A DNA stretch of 55,790 nucleotides from CAZMUN01 sp964569815 (GTDB lineage Archaea; Iainarchaeota; Iainarchaeia; Iainarchaeales; GCA-2688035), in NCBI GenBank assembly GCA_964569815.1, contig CAZMUN010000004.1, forward strand, positions 1-55,790. The letters are read 5' to 3'. Position 1 is the stretch's first letter, and every line of letters begins with the position of its first letter. The notes under the pieces were generated by a model. The model had not been told where the DNA came from and did not search any database. It saw nothing but the letters and a program-made list of their open reading frames with translations. Made by a program: the position numbers and the translations under genes. Below are positions 24,110 through 32,728 of this stretch, one piece after another.

Positions 24110-24117
24110 CGTTTTTT

Positions 24118-25320
24118 TTGAAAAAAGAGACAGCTGTAGGCCCTGTTGCAGGGGATTTTTCCAGAGTAAAAATTTTTGACACGACTTTAAGGGATGGGGA
24201 GCAAAGCCCTGGCGCCGCCTTGAACCACGGGCAGAAAATCCAAATCGCAAAGCAGCTTGAATGCCTTAACGTTGACGTGATAGAGGCAGGCTTTCCTGTT
24301 GCAAGCCATGGTGATTTCAAGGCAGTTGAAGCCGTTTCAAAGGCTGTTGAAAGGCCGGCGGTTTGTGCTCTTGCAAGGGCCCTTGAAAAGGACATCGAAA
24401 AGGCCTGGCTTGCCGTCAAGAAAGCAAAAAATCCAAGAATCCATGTTTTTATTGCCACTTCCCCGATTCACCGGAAATACAAGCTTGGAATGAGCCGAAC
24501 CCAAATCCTAAAGCAGGCCTCTGAAATGGTTTCCTTTGCTTGTTCGCTTTGCCCTAATATAGAGTTCAGTGCAGAGGATGCCAGCAGAACCGAGCCAAGC
24601 TTCTTGTTCAAGGTCTTTGAATCGGTTATAGATTCCGGGGCCGCTACCATAAACATTCCTGACACTGTTGGCTATTCTCAGCCGCGGGAATTTGGGGCTT
24701 TGGTGAAAAGCGTTTGCGAAAGCGTTTCCAACATCAAGAGCGCTGCAGTGAGCGTGCACTGCCACAACGATTTGGGTTTGGCTGTTGCAAATTCTTTGGC
24801 TGCGATTGAGAACGGCGCAAGCCAAATAGAGTGCACTGTAAACGGTTTGGGCGAGCGTGCTGGAAACGCTGCATTGGAGGAGATTGCCATGAACCTTTAC
24901 ACCAGGAAAGACGTTTTTAGGGCGAAAGCATCTCTGGCTTTGGGTGAACTTTACCGGACTTCAAAGATGGTTGCTGCCCTTACCGGAATTTCCGTGCAAA
25001 AAAACAAGGCCATTGTTGGCGAAAACGCGTTTTCGCATGAAGCCGGAGTCCACCAGCAGGGCCTGCTTGCAAACTCAAAAACCTATGAGATAATGGACCC
25101 TGCCCTGGTTGGAAAGGAAACAAGGCTTGTTTTGGGAAAGCATTCCGGAAAGCATGCAACAATGGCTGTAATGCAAAGGCTTGGCTTTTCCTTGAGCAAA
25201 GAGCAGGCAGTCAAGGCAGTTGCTTTGGTTAAGGCGCTTGCCGACCGGAAAAAATATGTTTCCAGAGCCGACTTGAAAAAAATTGCGCTTGCCGTAAAAA
25301 AAAACGAGGTGATTGAATGA
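24118..25320 (+). CDS. leuA: 2-isopropylmalate synthase, short form
   Basis: Condenses 2-oxoisovalerate with acetyl-CoA in the first committed step of leucine synthesis. HMG-CoA-lyase-like TIM barrel: FDTTLRDGEQSPGAAL, VIEAGFPVASHGD, EFSAEDASRTE, VHCHNDLGLAVANSLAAIENGASQIECTVNGLGERAGNAALEE and GVHQQGLL. It ends near residue 400 and lacks the roughly 120-residue C-terminal regulatory (LeuA dimer) domain that mediates leucine feedback. A related homocitrate or citramalate activity cannot be excluded. The TTG at 24118 has GAGGGGTG nine bases upstream; a GTG at 24106 lies inside that site. The stop overlaps the next ATG (ATGA). Confidence 0.85.
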   Translation: MKKETAVGPVAGDFSRVKIFDTTLRDGEQSPGAALNHGQKIQIAKQLECLNVDVIEAGFPVASHGDFKAVEAVSKAVERPAVCALARALEKDIEKAWLAVKKAKNPRIHVFIATSPIHRKYKLGMSRTQILKQASEMVSFACSLCPNIEFSAEDASRTEPSFLFKVFESVIDSGAATINIPDTVGYSQPREFGALVKSVCESVSNIKSAAVSVHCHNDLGLAVANSLAAIENGASQIECTVNGLGERAGNAALEEIAMNLYTRKDVFRAKASLALGELYRTSKMVAALTGISVQKNKAIVGENAFSHEAGVHQQGLLANSKTYEIMDPALVGKETRLVLGKHSGKHATMAVMQRLGFSLSKEQAVKAVALVKALADRKKYVSRADLKKIALAVKKNEVIE

Positions 25321-26381
25321 AGAAAACGGTTGAGGGCTTTGAGTTTCTCGAAGTCAACGAAGACCAGGAGACTGGGGCAAAGACCTTTATTGCTGTTCAC
25401 AGCACTGCTTTGGGCCCGGCTCTTGGCGGAATAAGAATGTTTCACTATAAGACAAACAGTTATGGCCTTTGCCCTGAGAAGGCTGCTGAAAAGGATGCTT
25501 TGCGATTGGCAAAGGCCATGACCTATAAGGCAAGTGTTGCCGGCCTTAACCTTGGCGGGGGAAAAAGCGTTATTTTGGCCGACCCTGCTGGCTTGTCTGC
25601 CAGCCAAAGGCAGGGCCTGTTTAAAAGGTTTGGGAAAACGATTGCGTCCTTGAACGGCCGTTACATTGCTGCAGAGGACGTTGGCACAAACGAGCAGGAC
25701 ATGAAGAATGCCCGCACTTCAACGGCTTTTGTTACAGGCGTTCCAGGAGAAGCTGGAGACCCAAGCCCTGTTACTGCTTTTGGGGTTTTTCGGGGAATGC
25801 AGGCCTGCTGCCTTCATGCGTTTGGCTCGCAGTCTTTGAAGAAAAAAACAGTTGCTGTTCAGGGCATTGGAAACGTGGGCTTCAGCCTTTTGCCTTTTCT
25901 TCACAAGGCAGGGGCGAAAATCTTGGTTGCGGACATCAATGAAGAGCGGGTAAAAGAGGCTGAAAGGCGTTTTGGAGCGGAGTCCTTTGAAGCGGAAGAG
26001 ATTTTCAGGGCGGAATGCGACATTTTTTCGCCGTGCGCTTTCGGGGAGGTCATTAACAAAAAAACGGTCAAGGGGCTGAAGTGCAGAGTCATTGCAGGTG
26101 CGGCAAACAACCAGCTTGCTTTTCCTGAAATGGCTTCAGTGGTCCATGAAAAGGGGTTTGTTTATGCCCCTGACTATGTCATAAACTGTGGCGGCCTTAT
26201 CAGCGTGGCGAACGAAAAGGTTGTGACCGGAACCCCCTACAGCAGGGAAGAGGTCATAAACCATACGGGTAAAACATTTGACCGTGTTTTAAACGTTCTT
26301 AAAAGGGCTTCAGGGGAAAACGCGCCAACTGTGGAGATAGCTGACAGGATTGCGGAGGAAAGGATTTCAGGCCATGGTTAG
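25317..26381 (+). CDS. Leucine (branched-chain) dehydrogenase
   Basis: NAD-dependent oxidative deamination or reductive amination of branched-chain amino acids. ALGGIRMF, MTYKASVAGLNLGGGKSVI (the catalytic Lys is in GGGKS or MTYKA), AAEDVGTNEQDM and the Rossmann GIGNVGFSLLPFLHKAGAKILVADIN identify the Glu/Leu/Phe/Val dehydrogenase family; the 354-residue length fits leucine dehydrogenase. It overlaps leuA by four bases, so the two are translationally coupled. It may supply the final amination of 2-oxoisocaproate, replacing an IlvE-type aminotransferase. The C terminus overlaps the convergent gene by four bases. Confidence 0.88.
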   Translation: MKKTVEGFEFLEVNEDQETGAKTFIAVHSTALGPALGGIRMFHYKTNSYGLCPEKAAEKDALRLAKAMTYKASVAGLNLGGGKSVILADPAGLSASQRQGLFKRFGKTIASLNGRYIAAEDVGTNEQDMKNARTSTAFVTGVPGEAGDPSPVTAFGVFRGMQACCLHAFGSQSLKKKTVAVQGIGNVGFSLLPFLHKAGAKILVADINEERVKEAERRFGAESFEAEEIFRAECDIFSPCAFGEVINKKTVKGLKCRVIAGAANNQLAFPEMASVVHEKGFVYAPDYVINCGGLISVANEKVVTGTPYSREEVINHTGKTFDRVLNVLKRASGENAPTVEIADRIAEERISGHG

Positions 26382-27895
26382 GGTTTTGCTATAGCGTTCA
26401 GCATTTTTTCCGTAGCTTTAACTGCAGCCATGACTTGGTCTGGGTCGACTCCTACGGTTGTCATTTCCTTTCCGCGGATACTCCAGGAGATTCTTGTTTC
26501 CACCAGGGCGTCTGTTTTTCCGCCGGGGGGAATCCTTACCTCGTAATCTGTCAACTTCGGTAATTCGATCCCGATTTTTCCAGCGGCTTTTTTCAGGGCG
26601 TTCATGAATGCGTCATAGCCTCCATCGCCTTCAGCGCTTTCGCTAAACAGGTTTTCGTTCATTTTCAGAGCCAATAAAGCGGTTGGCTTTATTCCACGCC
26701 CTGAGCTTACAGCGCAGTTCAAAACCTTTATTCTGGCCTCCTCTTTTGAGCCAAGTATGTCTGAAACGATGTATGGGAGATCTTCTACTGTGACAACTTT
26801 TTTCATGTCTCCTAATTCAATGACCCTTTTCAAAACCCTTTTTTTGTCTTCTTCTTTCATTGAAAGGCCAAGCCTTTCAAGGTTTTGGTCAATGCTTGCT
26901 TTTCCGCTCAATTTTCCTAAAGCGTATTGCCTCTGCCTGCCAAACCTTTCTGGCTTCAAATTGCTTTCATACAGCCCTGCTTTTTTGTCCCCGTCTGCGT
27001 GGACTCCGGCTGTCTGCGTAAAAACACTGCTTCCTGTTACTGGCTTGTTTGAAGCAATTCTTTTTCCTGAAAAGGTTTCAACGATTTTGCTTGCCTTTGC
27101 AAGCGACTTTTCCTTTACGCTGCAGCCAAACCTTGTTTTGTCGTTTAGCACTACCGCTATTTCGTCCAGGGAAGCGTTGCCGGCTCTTTCACCCAAACCG
27201 TTTACAGTGGCATGAATGCATACGGCGCCGGCTTTTGCTGCCGCAAGGCTGTTTGCAACCGCCATCCCGTAATCGTTGTGGGCGTGGAACTCGAAGTTCA
27301 TTCCGGGGAATTCTGCAACCGTTTTCTGGACCAGTTCTTTTGTCTGGCTCGGGTCAAGTGTGCCTAGCGTGTCACACAGGTATGCTCTTTTTACCCCTAT
27401 TTTCAAAAGCAGGGATATAAGCTCTGAAACATATTGCCTGTTGTCTATTGCGCCGTTGCTCCAGTCTTCCAAGGCTGCTTTCACCTTTATTTCGTTTGCC
27501 TTTGCGTATTCAACCACTTCTTTTATGTCCTGCATGTGCTGTTCTTTTGTTTTTTTCAGCTGTTTCTCCACGTGATTCAAACTTGCTTTTACAAGGAGGT
27601 TGAGCCTTTTGGCGCCTGCTTGTGTTGCCCAGTCAACGCTTTTTTTGCCGTCAACAAAGCCAAGCACTTCTACTTTTTCCAGGAAGCCTTTTTCTTTTGC
27701 CCATTTTGCAATTCTCTTCACTGCTTGCATTTCCCCAAGGCTTACCCTTGTGCTGCCTGCCTCGATAAAGTCGACTTTGGCTTCTTCTAAAAGAAGTTGT
27801 GCGATGCCAAGCTTTTCTTCTGCGGTGAATGAAACCCCTTGGGTTTGCTCTCCGTCTCTTAGGGTGGTGTCAAGCACTTGGAGCTTTTCAGGCAT
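26378..27895 (-). CDS. cimA: Citramalate/2-isopropylmalate synthase, long form
   Basis: A 505-residue acyl-CoA condensing enzyme with VLDTTLRDGEQTQGVSF, FIEAGSTRVS, FHAHNDYGMAVANSLAAAKAGAVCIHATVNGLGERAGNASLDEI and TAGVHADGD, followed by a complete C-terminal regulatory domain (LTDYEVRIPPGGKTDALVETRISW). Archaeal proteins of this shape include (R)-citramalate synthase, which makes 2-oxobutyrate for isoleucine from pyruvate, so CimA is the preferred reading; the substrate is not provable by eye. It is convergent with the short LeuA/dehydrogenase pair and divergent from DAHP synthase. Confidence 0.8.
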   Translation of the reverse strand: MPEKLQVLDTTLRDGEQTQGVSFTAEEKLGIAQLLLEEAKVDFIEAGSTRVSLGEMQAVKRIAKWAKEKGFLEKVEVLGFVDGKKSVDWATQAGAKRLNLLVKASLNHVEKQLKKTKEQHMQDIKEVVEYAKANEIKVKAALEDWSNGAIDNRQYVSELISLLLKIGVKRAYLCDTLGTLDPSQTKELVQKTVAEFPGMNFEFHAHNDYGMAVANSLAAAKAGAVCIHATVNGLGERAGNASLDEIAVVLNDKTRFGCSVKEKSLAKASKIVETFSGKRIASNKPVTGSSVFTQTAGVHADGDKKAGLYESNLKPERFGRQRQYALGKLSGKASIDQNLERLGLSMKEEDKKRVLKRVIELGDMKKVVTVEDLPYIVSDILGSKEEARIKVLNCAVSSGRGIKPTALLALKMNENLFSESAEGDGGYDAFMNALKKAAGKIGIELPKLTDYEVRIPPGGKTDALVETRISWSIRGKEMTTVGVDPDQVMAAVKATEKMLNAIAKP

Positions 27896-28044
27896 GGGCT
27901 CGGCTCCTTTTTCTTTTCAAAACTTGGTTAAAAATAGCTGAAGCTGAAGAAAACCTGTGGAAGAATCCGTAGATCCCTTCTTTTAGCCATATGTAATATA
28001 TTGTGCGGTTAGCCTTTTTAAACCTTGGTGCGTGTTTATTTTTT

Positions 28045-28869
28045 ATGGCTGGAAAAAAATACAAGCTTGCTTCCAGGGAAGCGCATCCTGAGAACACTGT
28101 TGTTAGGGTAAAGGGCCTTGAAGTCGGCTCTGAAAGAATTGTGGTAATGGCCGGCCCTTGTGCGATTGAATCAGAGCCGCAGCTTTTGCAGGCTGCTGAG
28201 GCCGTTAAAAGCTCTGGAGCCAGTGTTTTGCGGGCGTCTGCTTTCAAGCCCAGGTCTTCTCCATACAGCTTTCAGGGCATGGGGGAAGAGGGCCTCCAAA
28301 TAATGAAGGCGGTTGGCCAAAAGACAGGCCTTGTTACAGAGACCGAGGTAATGGACACAAGGCAGGTGTCTTTGGTTGCTGATTATGTGGACATCCTGAG
28401 AATTGGGGCTAGAAACATGCAGAACTTTGATTTGCTTAAAGAGGCGGGCAGGGCCGGCAAGCCGGTTATTTTGAAGAATGGCATTGCTGCCACCTTGGAG
28501 GAATTCCTTTTGGCTGCAGAGTATGTTCTCAACGAGGGCTGCAGTGGCGTAATTCTCTGCTATAGGGGCATTAGGACGATTGAAACGGCTGTTCGCTTTC
28601 CGCTTGATGTGTCAATGATTCCTTTGCTTAAGGAGGAAACTCATTTGCCTGTTATCGTGGACCCAAGCCATTCAACCGGAAAGAAGAGTCTTGTGGGGCC
28701 TGTTTCAAAGGCTGCAATTGCTGCCGGCTGCGACGGCCTCATAGTCGAGGTTCACCCAAACCCTGGAAAGGCCTTGTCTGATGCAGGGCAGCAGCTCACG
28801 CCAAAAGAATTCGCTGGCTTAATGCCCTCTCTGGCAAGGGTTGCAGAGGCCGTTGGCCGCAAAATATAG
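28045..28869 (+). CDS. aroF: 3-deoxy-7-phosphoheptulonate (DAHP) synthase
   Basis: First step of the shikimate pathway: PEP plus erythrose 4-phosphate. Belongs to the type I-beta, KDO8P-synthase-like group: VVMAGPCAIESEPQ, RASAFKPRSSPYSFQG, ILRIGARNMQNFDLLKE, PVILKNG, CYRGIRT, PVIVDPSHSTGKK and VEVHPNPGKALSDAGQQL are all there. No chorismate mutase or ACT domain is fused. The ATG at 28045 lies about 28 bases after GCCTTTTTAAACC, so the message is nearly leaderless. Some enzymes of this group use sugars other than erythrose 4-phosphate. Confidence 0.92.
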   Translation: MAGKKYKLASREAHPENTVVRVKGLEVGSERIVVMAGPCAIESEPQLLQAAEAVKSSGASVLRASAFKPRSSPYSFQGMGEEGLQIMKAVGQKTGLVTETEVMDTRQVSLVADYVDILRIGARNMQNFDLLKEAGRAGKPVILKNGIAATLEEFLLAAEYVLNEGCSGVILCYRGIRTIETAVRFPLDVSMIPLLKEETHLPVIVDPSHSTGKKSLVGPVSKAAIAAGCDGLIVEVHPNPGKALSDAGQQLTPKEFAGLMPSLARVAEAVGRKI

Positions 28870-28940
28870 TTTTTTTTTTGCCAAAATTTGCCTTGGGCTG
28901 TACTTAAAGCCTTTTATTCTTTTTCTGCTATTTTTCTGCT

Positions 28941-31931
28941 ATGGTTGGGGCTCTTTCAAGGCTTGAGGTTTTCTTTCAGGAGGATGCCAGGGCCTATGTG
29001 GTAAAAAAGGCCATTGAAAGGGCCGGCTTTTCTAAAATAAGTTCTGTTTACTTGAACGACGTTTACACCTTTTCCTCTCCTTTTTCCAGCAAGGAATTGG
29101 AAAAGGCCGCTGAATTGCTTCATAACCCTGTAACACAGGCTTTTTCTTTAAAGGGCCCTATTGTTCCTGGGGAATTCGATTGGGTTGTTGAGATAGGCTT
29201 TCTTCCAGGCGTAACAGACAACGTTGGAAAAACCGCTGCCGAAACCTTGCGCGATTTTTTTGGGGAAAAGGCAAAAGGCCTTGAGGTTTACAGCTCGCAG
29301 GAATTCTTTTTGAAGGGCGATTTTTCGAGAGAGGAAGTAAAGGCAATTGGCGAAATTTTTGCAAACCCCCTGATTCAGAGAATTCATCTAAAAAGCCGTG
29401 CAGAATTTGAAAAAGACAAGGGAATGGGCGCAGTTGTCCCAATTGTCAAGCTTGATGAAGAGCCAAAGGCCGACTTGGTGGACCTTGGCCTGCCTGAAGA
29501 GGGCCTTTTAAAGCTTGGAAAGCAGGGCATTTTGGACTGCGTTCAGGAAGACGGGGTAGAGGTAAGGCGGGGCCCGCTTGCCTTGGACCTGCCTTCTTTG
29601 AAAACAATAAAGGGGTACTTTGATGAAGAGGGCCGGAAGCCCACTGACATAGAGCTTGAGTCAATTGCCCAGACTTGGAGCGAGCACTGCAAGCACACCA
29701 TTTTTGCGGCCAAACTTGATGGTTTGGAGAAAGGGCTTTTCAAGGGCCTTATAAGGGCTGCAACAGAAAAAGTCCGCAAAGGCAAAGGCCCTGAAGACAA
29801 CTGCGTTTCTGTTTTCAAAGACAACTCCGGTGCAATTTCATTCGATGAAAAATTTGTGGTTTCAGACAAGGTTGAAACCCACAACTCGCCCAGTGCGCTT
29901 GACCCTTTTGGCGGGGCCATAACCGGCATTGTGGGCGTGAACCGTGACACAATTGGGTTTGGAATGGGTGCAAAGCCAGTTGTAAACAGGTACGGGTTTT
30001 GCTTTGCCGACCCAAAGGACACAAGCCTTTTGTACCGGGGTCCAAATAAAACCAGCCCTATTCTGCCCCCTGAAAGGATAATGCTTGGAGTAATTGAAGG
30101 CGTTCAGGTTGGAGGCAACTGTTCCGGCATTCCTACGCCAATCGGCTTCATGCACTTTGATGAACGGTACAAGGGAAAGCCGCTGGTTTTTGTTGGAACA
30201 GTTGGGCTTATGCCGCGCACTGTAAACGGAAAACCAGGGCATGAGAAAAAGGCAATGCCAGGCGACGCAATTGTAATGGTTGGCGGCCGAGTTGGGTTAG
30301 ACGGCATTCATGGCGCAACCTTTTCTTCCGAGGCCTTGAGCAGCGGAAGCCCTGCCACAGCAGTCCAGATAGGCGACCCAATAACCCAGAAAAAAATGAG
30401 TGATGCAATCATAAAAGAGGCACGCGACCTTGCCTTATATGACAGCATTACCGACAACGGTGCCGGCGGCCTAAGCTGTTCTGTTGCAGAGATGGCTAAA
30501 GAGTGCGGCGGCTGCACTGTTGACCTTGAAAAAGTTCCCTTAAAGTACGCTGGTTTGGCTCCCTGGCAGACCTGGGTTTCTGAAAGCCAGGAAAGAATGA
30601 CTCTGGCTATTCCGCAGAAAAAGGTTGCTGAATTCGTTTCCCTTATGCAAAAACGCGGGGTAGAAGCAACTGTTATAGGCCATTTCAATGGCTCGAACAG
30701 GTGTATTGTGAAACAGAGCGGCAAAACCATAATGGATATTGACATGGGTTTCCTTCACGACGGCCTGCCAAAAAAGGTTCTGAAAACAGAGGAAATGCCT
30801 TTAAGCCTTGAAGAGCCTGGTTTTTCCGAACCAAAAGACCTCAACAAAGCCCTGCTTTCAATGCTTTCCCGCTTGAACGTGTGCAGCAAGGAGTTTGTTT
30901 CAACACAATACGACCACGAGGTGCAGGGCTCCTCGGTTTTAAAGCCCTTGCAGGGCTTGGGCAGGGTAAACGCTGAAACAGGGGCCGTAAGGCCTGCCCT
31001 TAAAAGCAAAAAAGCAGTTGCTGTTTCCCACGCACTCTACCCAGGCTATGGCGACATCGACACCTACTGGATGGCTGCTGCTGCAGTAGACTCTGCAATA
31101 AAAAACCTTGTTGCAGTGGGAGCAAAACTTGAAGACATTGCATTGCTTGACAACTTTTGCTGGTGCTCAAGCGATGACCCAAAAAGGCTTTGGCAGCTAA
31201 AAAAAGCCGCGCAAGCCTGCTATGATTTTGGAACCGCCTTTGGAACGCCTTTTGTTTCAGGAAAGGACAGCATGTTCAACGACTTCAAGGGCTTTGATGA
31301 AAATTCTCGGCCTTTAAAGGTTTCCGTTCCGCCTACGCTGCTTATTTCCTCTCTGGGCATTGTACAGGACGCAGAAAAGTGCGTTTCAATGGACGCCAAG
31401 CTTCCCAAAGACCTTGTATATGTTTTAGGGGAAACCAAAAAAGAGCTAGGGGCCTCTGAATACCATAGAATGCAAGCCAAGCCGGGTGAAAAGAACAAGG
31501 TTCTGGGAAATGTTCCCAAAGTTGATGCAGAAAAAGCCAAAGCCCTTTACAACGCGCTTGCAGGTGCAATAGAAAAAGGGCTTGTTGCTTCAGTTCAGCC
31601 GGTTGGATTGGGCGGCCTTGGCGTTTCCTTGGCCAAAACGTGCATTGCAGGCCTGCTTGGAGCCAAAATCGATTTGGCAAAGGCTCCTGCAAAAGAAATT
31701 GAAAGAAACGACCATTTGCTTTTTTCTGAAAGCCAGAGCCGCTTCATTGCAACGGTTGCCCCAAAAAACAAAAACGCCTTTGAAGAGGCTTTAAAAGGCT
31801 GTGTTTTTGCACAAGTTGGGCTAGTTGCAGGAAACAAGCTTGACGTAAAAGGCCTTGGCGGAAACCAAATAGTTTTATGCCCTGTTCCTGAATTGGAAGA
31901 GGCCTACAAAAAAACTTTGAGGGGCTACTGA
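28941..31931 (+). CDS. purL: Phosphoribosylformylglycinamidine synthase with fused PurS-like N terminus
   Basis: ATP-dependent amidation of FGAR to FGAM in purine synthesis. At 996 residues it is longer than ordinary small PurL; residues 1 to about 170 look like two PurS-like repeats (SRLEVFFQEDARAYVV and DWVVEIGFLPGVTDNVGKTAAETL), which explains the lack of a separate purS here. The catalytic part has TWSEHCKHTIF, KVETHNSPSALDPFGGAITGIVGVNRD, DNGAGGLSCSVAEMA and QYDHEVQGSSVLKPLQG. The HNS (rather than HNH) form of the ETHN loop is, from memory, usual in this long subfamily. The stop overlaps the purQ start (TGATG). Confidence 0.95.
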   Translation: MVGALSRLEVFFQEDARAYVVKKAIERAGFSKISSVYLNDVYTFSSPFSSKELEKAAELLHNPVTQAFSLKGPIVPGEFDWVVEIGFLPGVTDNVGKTAAETLRDFFGEKAKGLEVYSSQEFFLKGDFSREEVKAIGEIFANPLIQRIHLKSRAEFEKDKGMGAVVPIVKLDEEPKADLVDLGLPEEGLLKLGKQGILDCVQEDGVEVRRGPLALDLPSLKTIKGYFDEEGRKPTDIELESIAQTWSEHCKHTIFAAKLDGLEKGLFKGLIRAATEKVRKGKGPEDNCVSVFKDNSGAISFDEKFVVSDKVETHNSPSALDPFGGAITGIVGVNRDTIGFGMGAKPVVNRYGFCFADPKDTSLLYRGPNKTSPILPPERIMLGVIEGVQVGGNCSGIPTPIGFMHFDERYKGKPLVFVGTVGLMPRTVNGKPGHEKKAMPGDAIVMVGGRVGLDGIHGATFSSEALSSGSPATAVQIGDPITQKKMSDAIIKEARDLALYDSITDNGAGGLSCSVAEMAKECGGCTVDLEKVPLKYAGLAPWQTWVSESQERMTLAIPQKKVAEFVSLMQKRGVEATVIGHFNGSNRCIVKQSGKTIMDIDMGFLHDGLPKKVLKTEEMPLSLEEPGFSEPKDLNKALLSMLSRLNVCSKEFVSTQYDHEVQGSSVLKPLQGLGRVNAETGAVRPALKSKKAVAVSHALYPGYGDIDTYWMAAAAVDSAIKNLVAVGAKLEDIALLDNFCWCSSDDPKRLWQLKKAAQACYDFGTAFGTPFVSGKDSMFNDFKGFDENSRPLKVSVPPTLLISSLGIVQDAEKCVSMDAKLPKDLVYVLGETKKELGASEYHRMQAKPGEKNKVLGNVPKVDAEKAKALYNALAGAIEKGLVASVQPVGLGGLGVSLAKTCIAGLLGAKIDLAKAPAKEIERNDHLLFSESQSRFIATVAPKNKNAFEEALKGCVFAQVGLVAGNKLDVKGLGGNQIVLCPVPELEEAYKKTLRGY

Positions 31932-32728
31932 TGGTTAAGGCAGTTCTTTTGACCGGCTATGGAATAAACTGCGAAGAGGAAACATCTTTTGCTTTCAAAA
32001 AGGCCGGCGCCGAAGCTGAAATCGTTCACGTGAATGATTTGATTGCATTCCCCAAAAGGATGCTTGAAGCCCAAATACTTGTTTTCCCAGGCGGCTTTTC
32101 TTACGGTGACGATACAGGCAGCGGGAACGCGCTTGCAAACAAAATACGAAACAATCTCTGGAACGAGTTAGTTGAATTCATCGAAGCAGAAAAGCTTGTT
32201 TTGGGGATATGCAACGGCTTCCAGGTTGTGGCAAACCTGGGAATCCTGCCCGGGATAAAAGAAAAGAAGCCCCAGCGAAAGGTTGCTTTGGCTTGGAACA
32301 ACAGCGCAAGGTATGAGTGCAGGTGGGTTTCGTTGAAAAAGTTTTCAGAAAAATGCGTTTTTACCAAGGGCATTGATTCGATTAGAATGCCTGTTGCCCA
32401 CGGTGAAGGCAAGTTCACTGCCTCGGCAGAAACCTTAAATGAACTAAATGAAAACAGCCAAGTCGTTTTCCGTTATGCAAATGCAGGCCAGCTTGCCAAT
32501 GGCATATTTCCTTTCAATCCAAACGGTTCTGCTGAAGACATTGCAGGAGTTTGCGACAAGTCTGGAAGAATTTTGGGAATGATGCCCCATCCTGAAAGAA
32601 ACATGTTTTTTACCCAGCAGCCTGACTGGACTTTTAAAAAAGAGAAGCTTAAAAGGCAGGGAAAGCCTTTGCCAAAAGAGGGGCCTGGCATGAAGATTTT
32701 CAGGAACGCGGTGGAGTTTTTCAAATGA
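31931..32728 (+). CDS. purQ: FGAM synthase glutaminase subunit
   Basis: Class I glutamine amidotransferase that feeds ammonia to PurL. GYGINCEEE opening, FPGGFSYGDD, the nucleophile in LGICNGFQVVANLGILPG, and AHGEGKF and MMPHPERNMF for the His-Glu pair. The 265 residues are somewhat longer than bacterial PurQ, typical of the form that partners long PurL. It overlaps purL by one base and purM by four (ATGA), so the three are coupled. Confidence 0.95.
   Translation: MVKAVLLTGYGINCEEETSFAFKKAGAEAEIVHVNDLIAFPKRMLEAQILVFPGGFSYGDDTGSGNALANKIRNNLWNELVEFIEAEKLVLGICNGFQVVANLGILPGIKEKKPQRKVALAWNNSARYECRWVSLKKFSEKCVFTKGIDSIRMPVAHGEGKFTASAETLNELNENSQVVFRYANAGQLANGIFPFNPNGSAEDIAGVCDKSGRILGMMPHPERNMFFTQQPDWTFKKEKLKRQGKPLPKEGPGMKIFRNAVEFFK

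Noticed and set aside
27928..27990. Minus-strand 20-codon frame ending VFFSFSYF upstream of the long citramalate-type synthase, resembling a Phe leader peptide
   Set aside because: The downstream gene belongs to branched-chain synthesis, the aromatic gene is on the other strand, and no hairpin or ribosome site accompanies it; probably chance.
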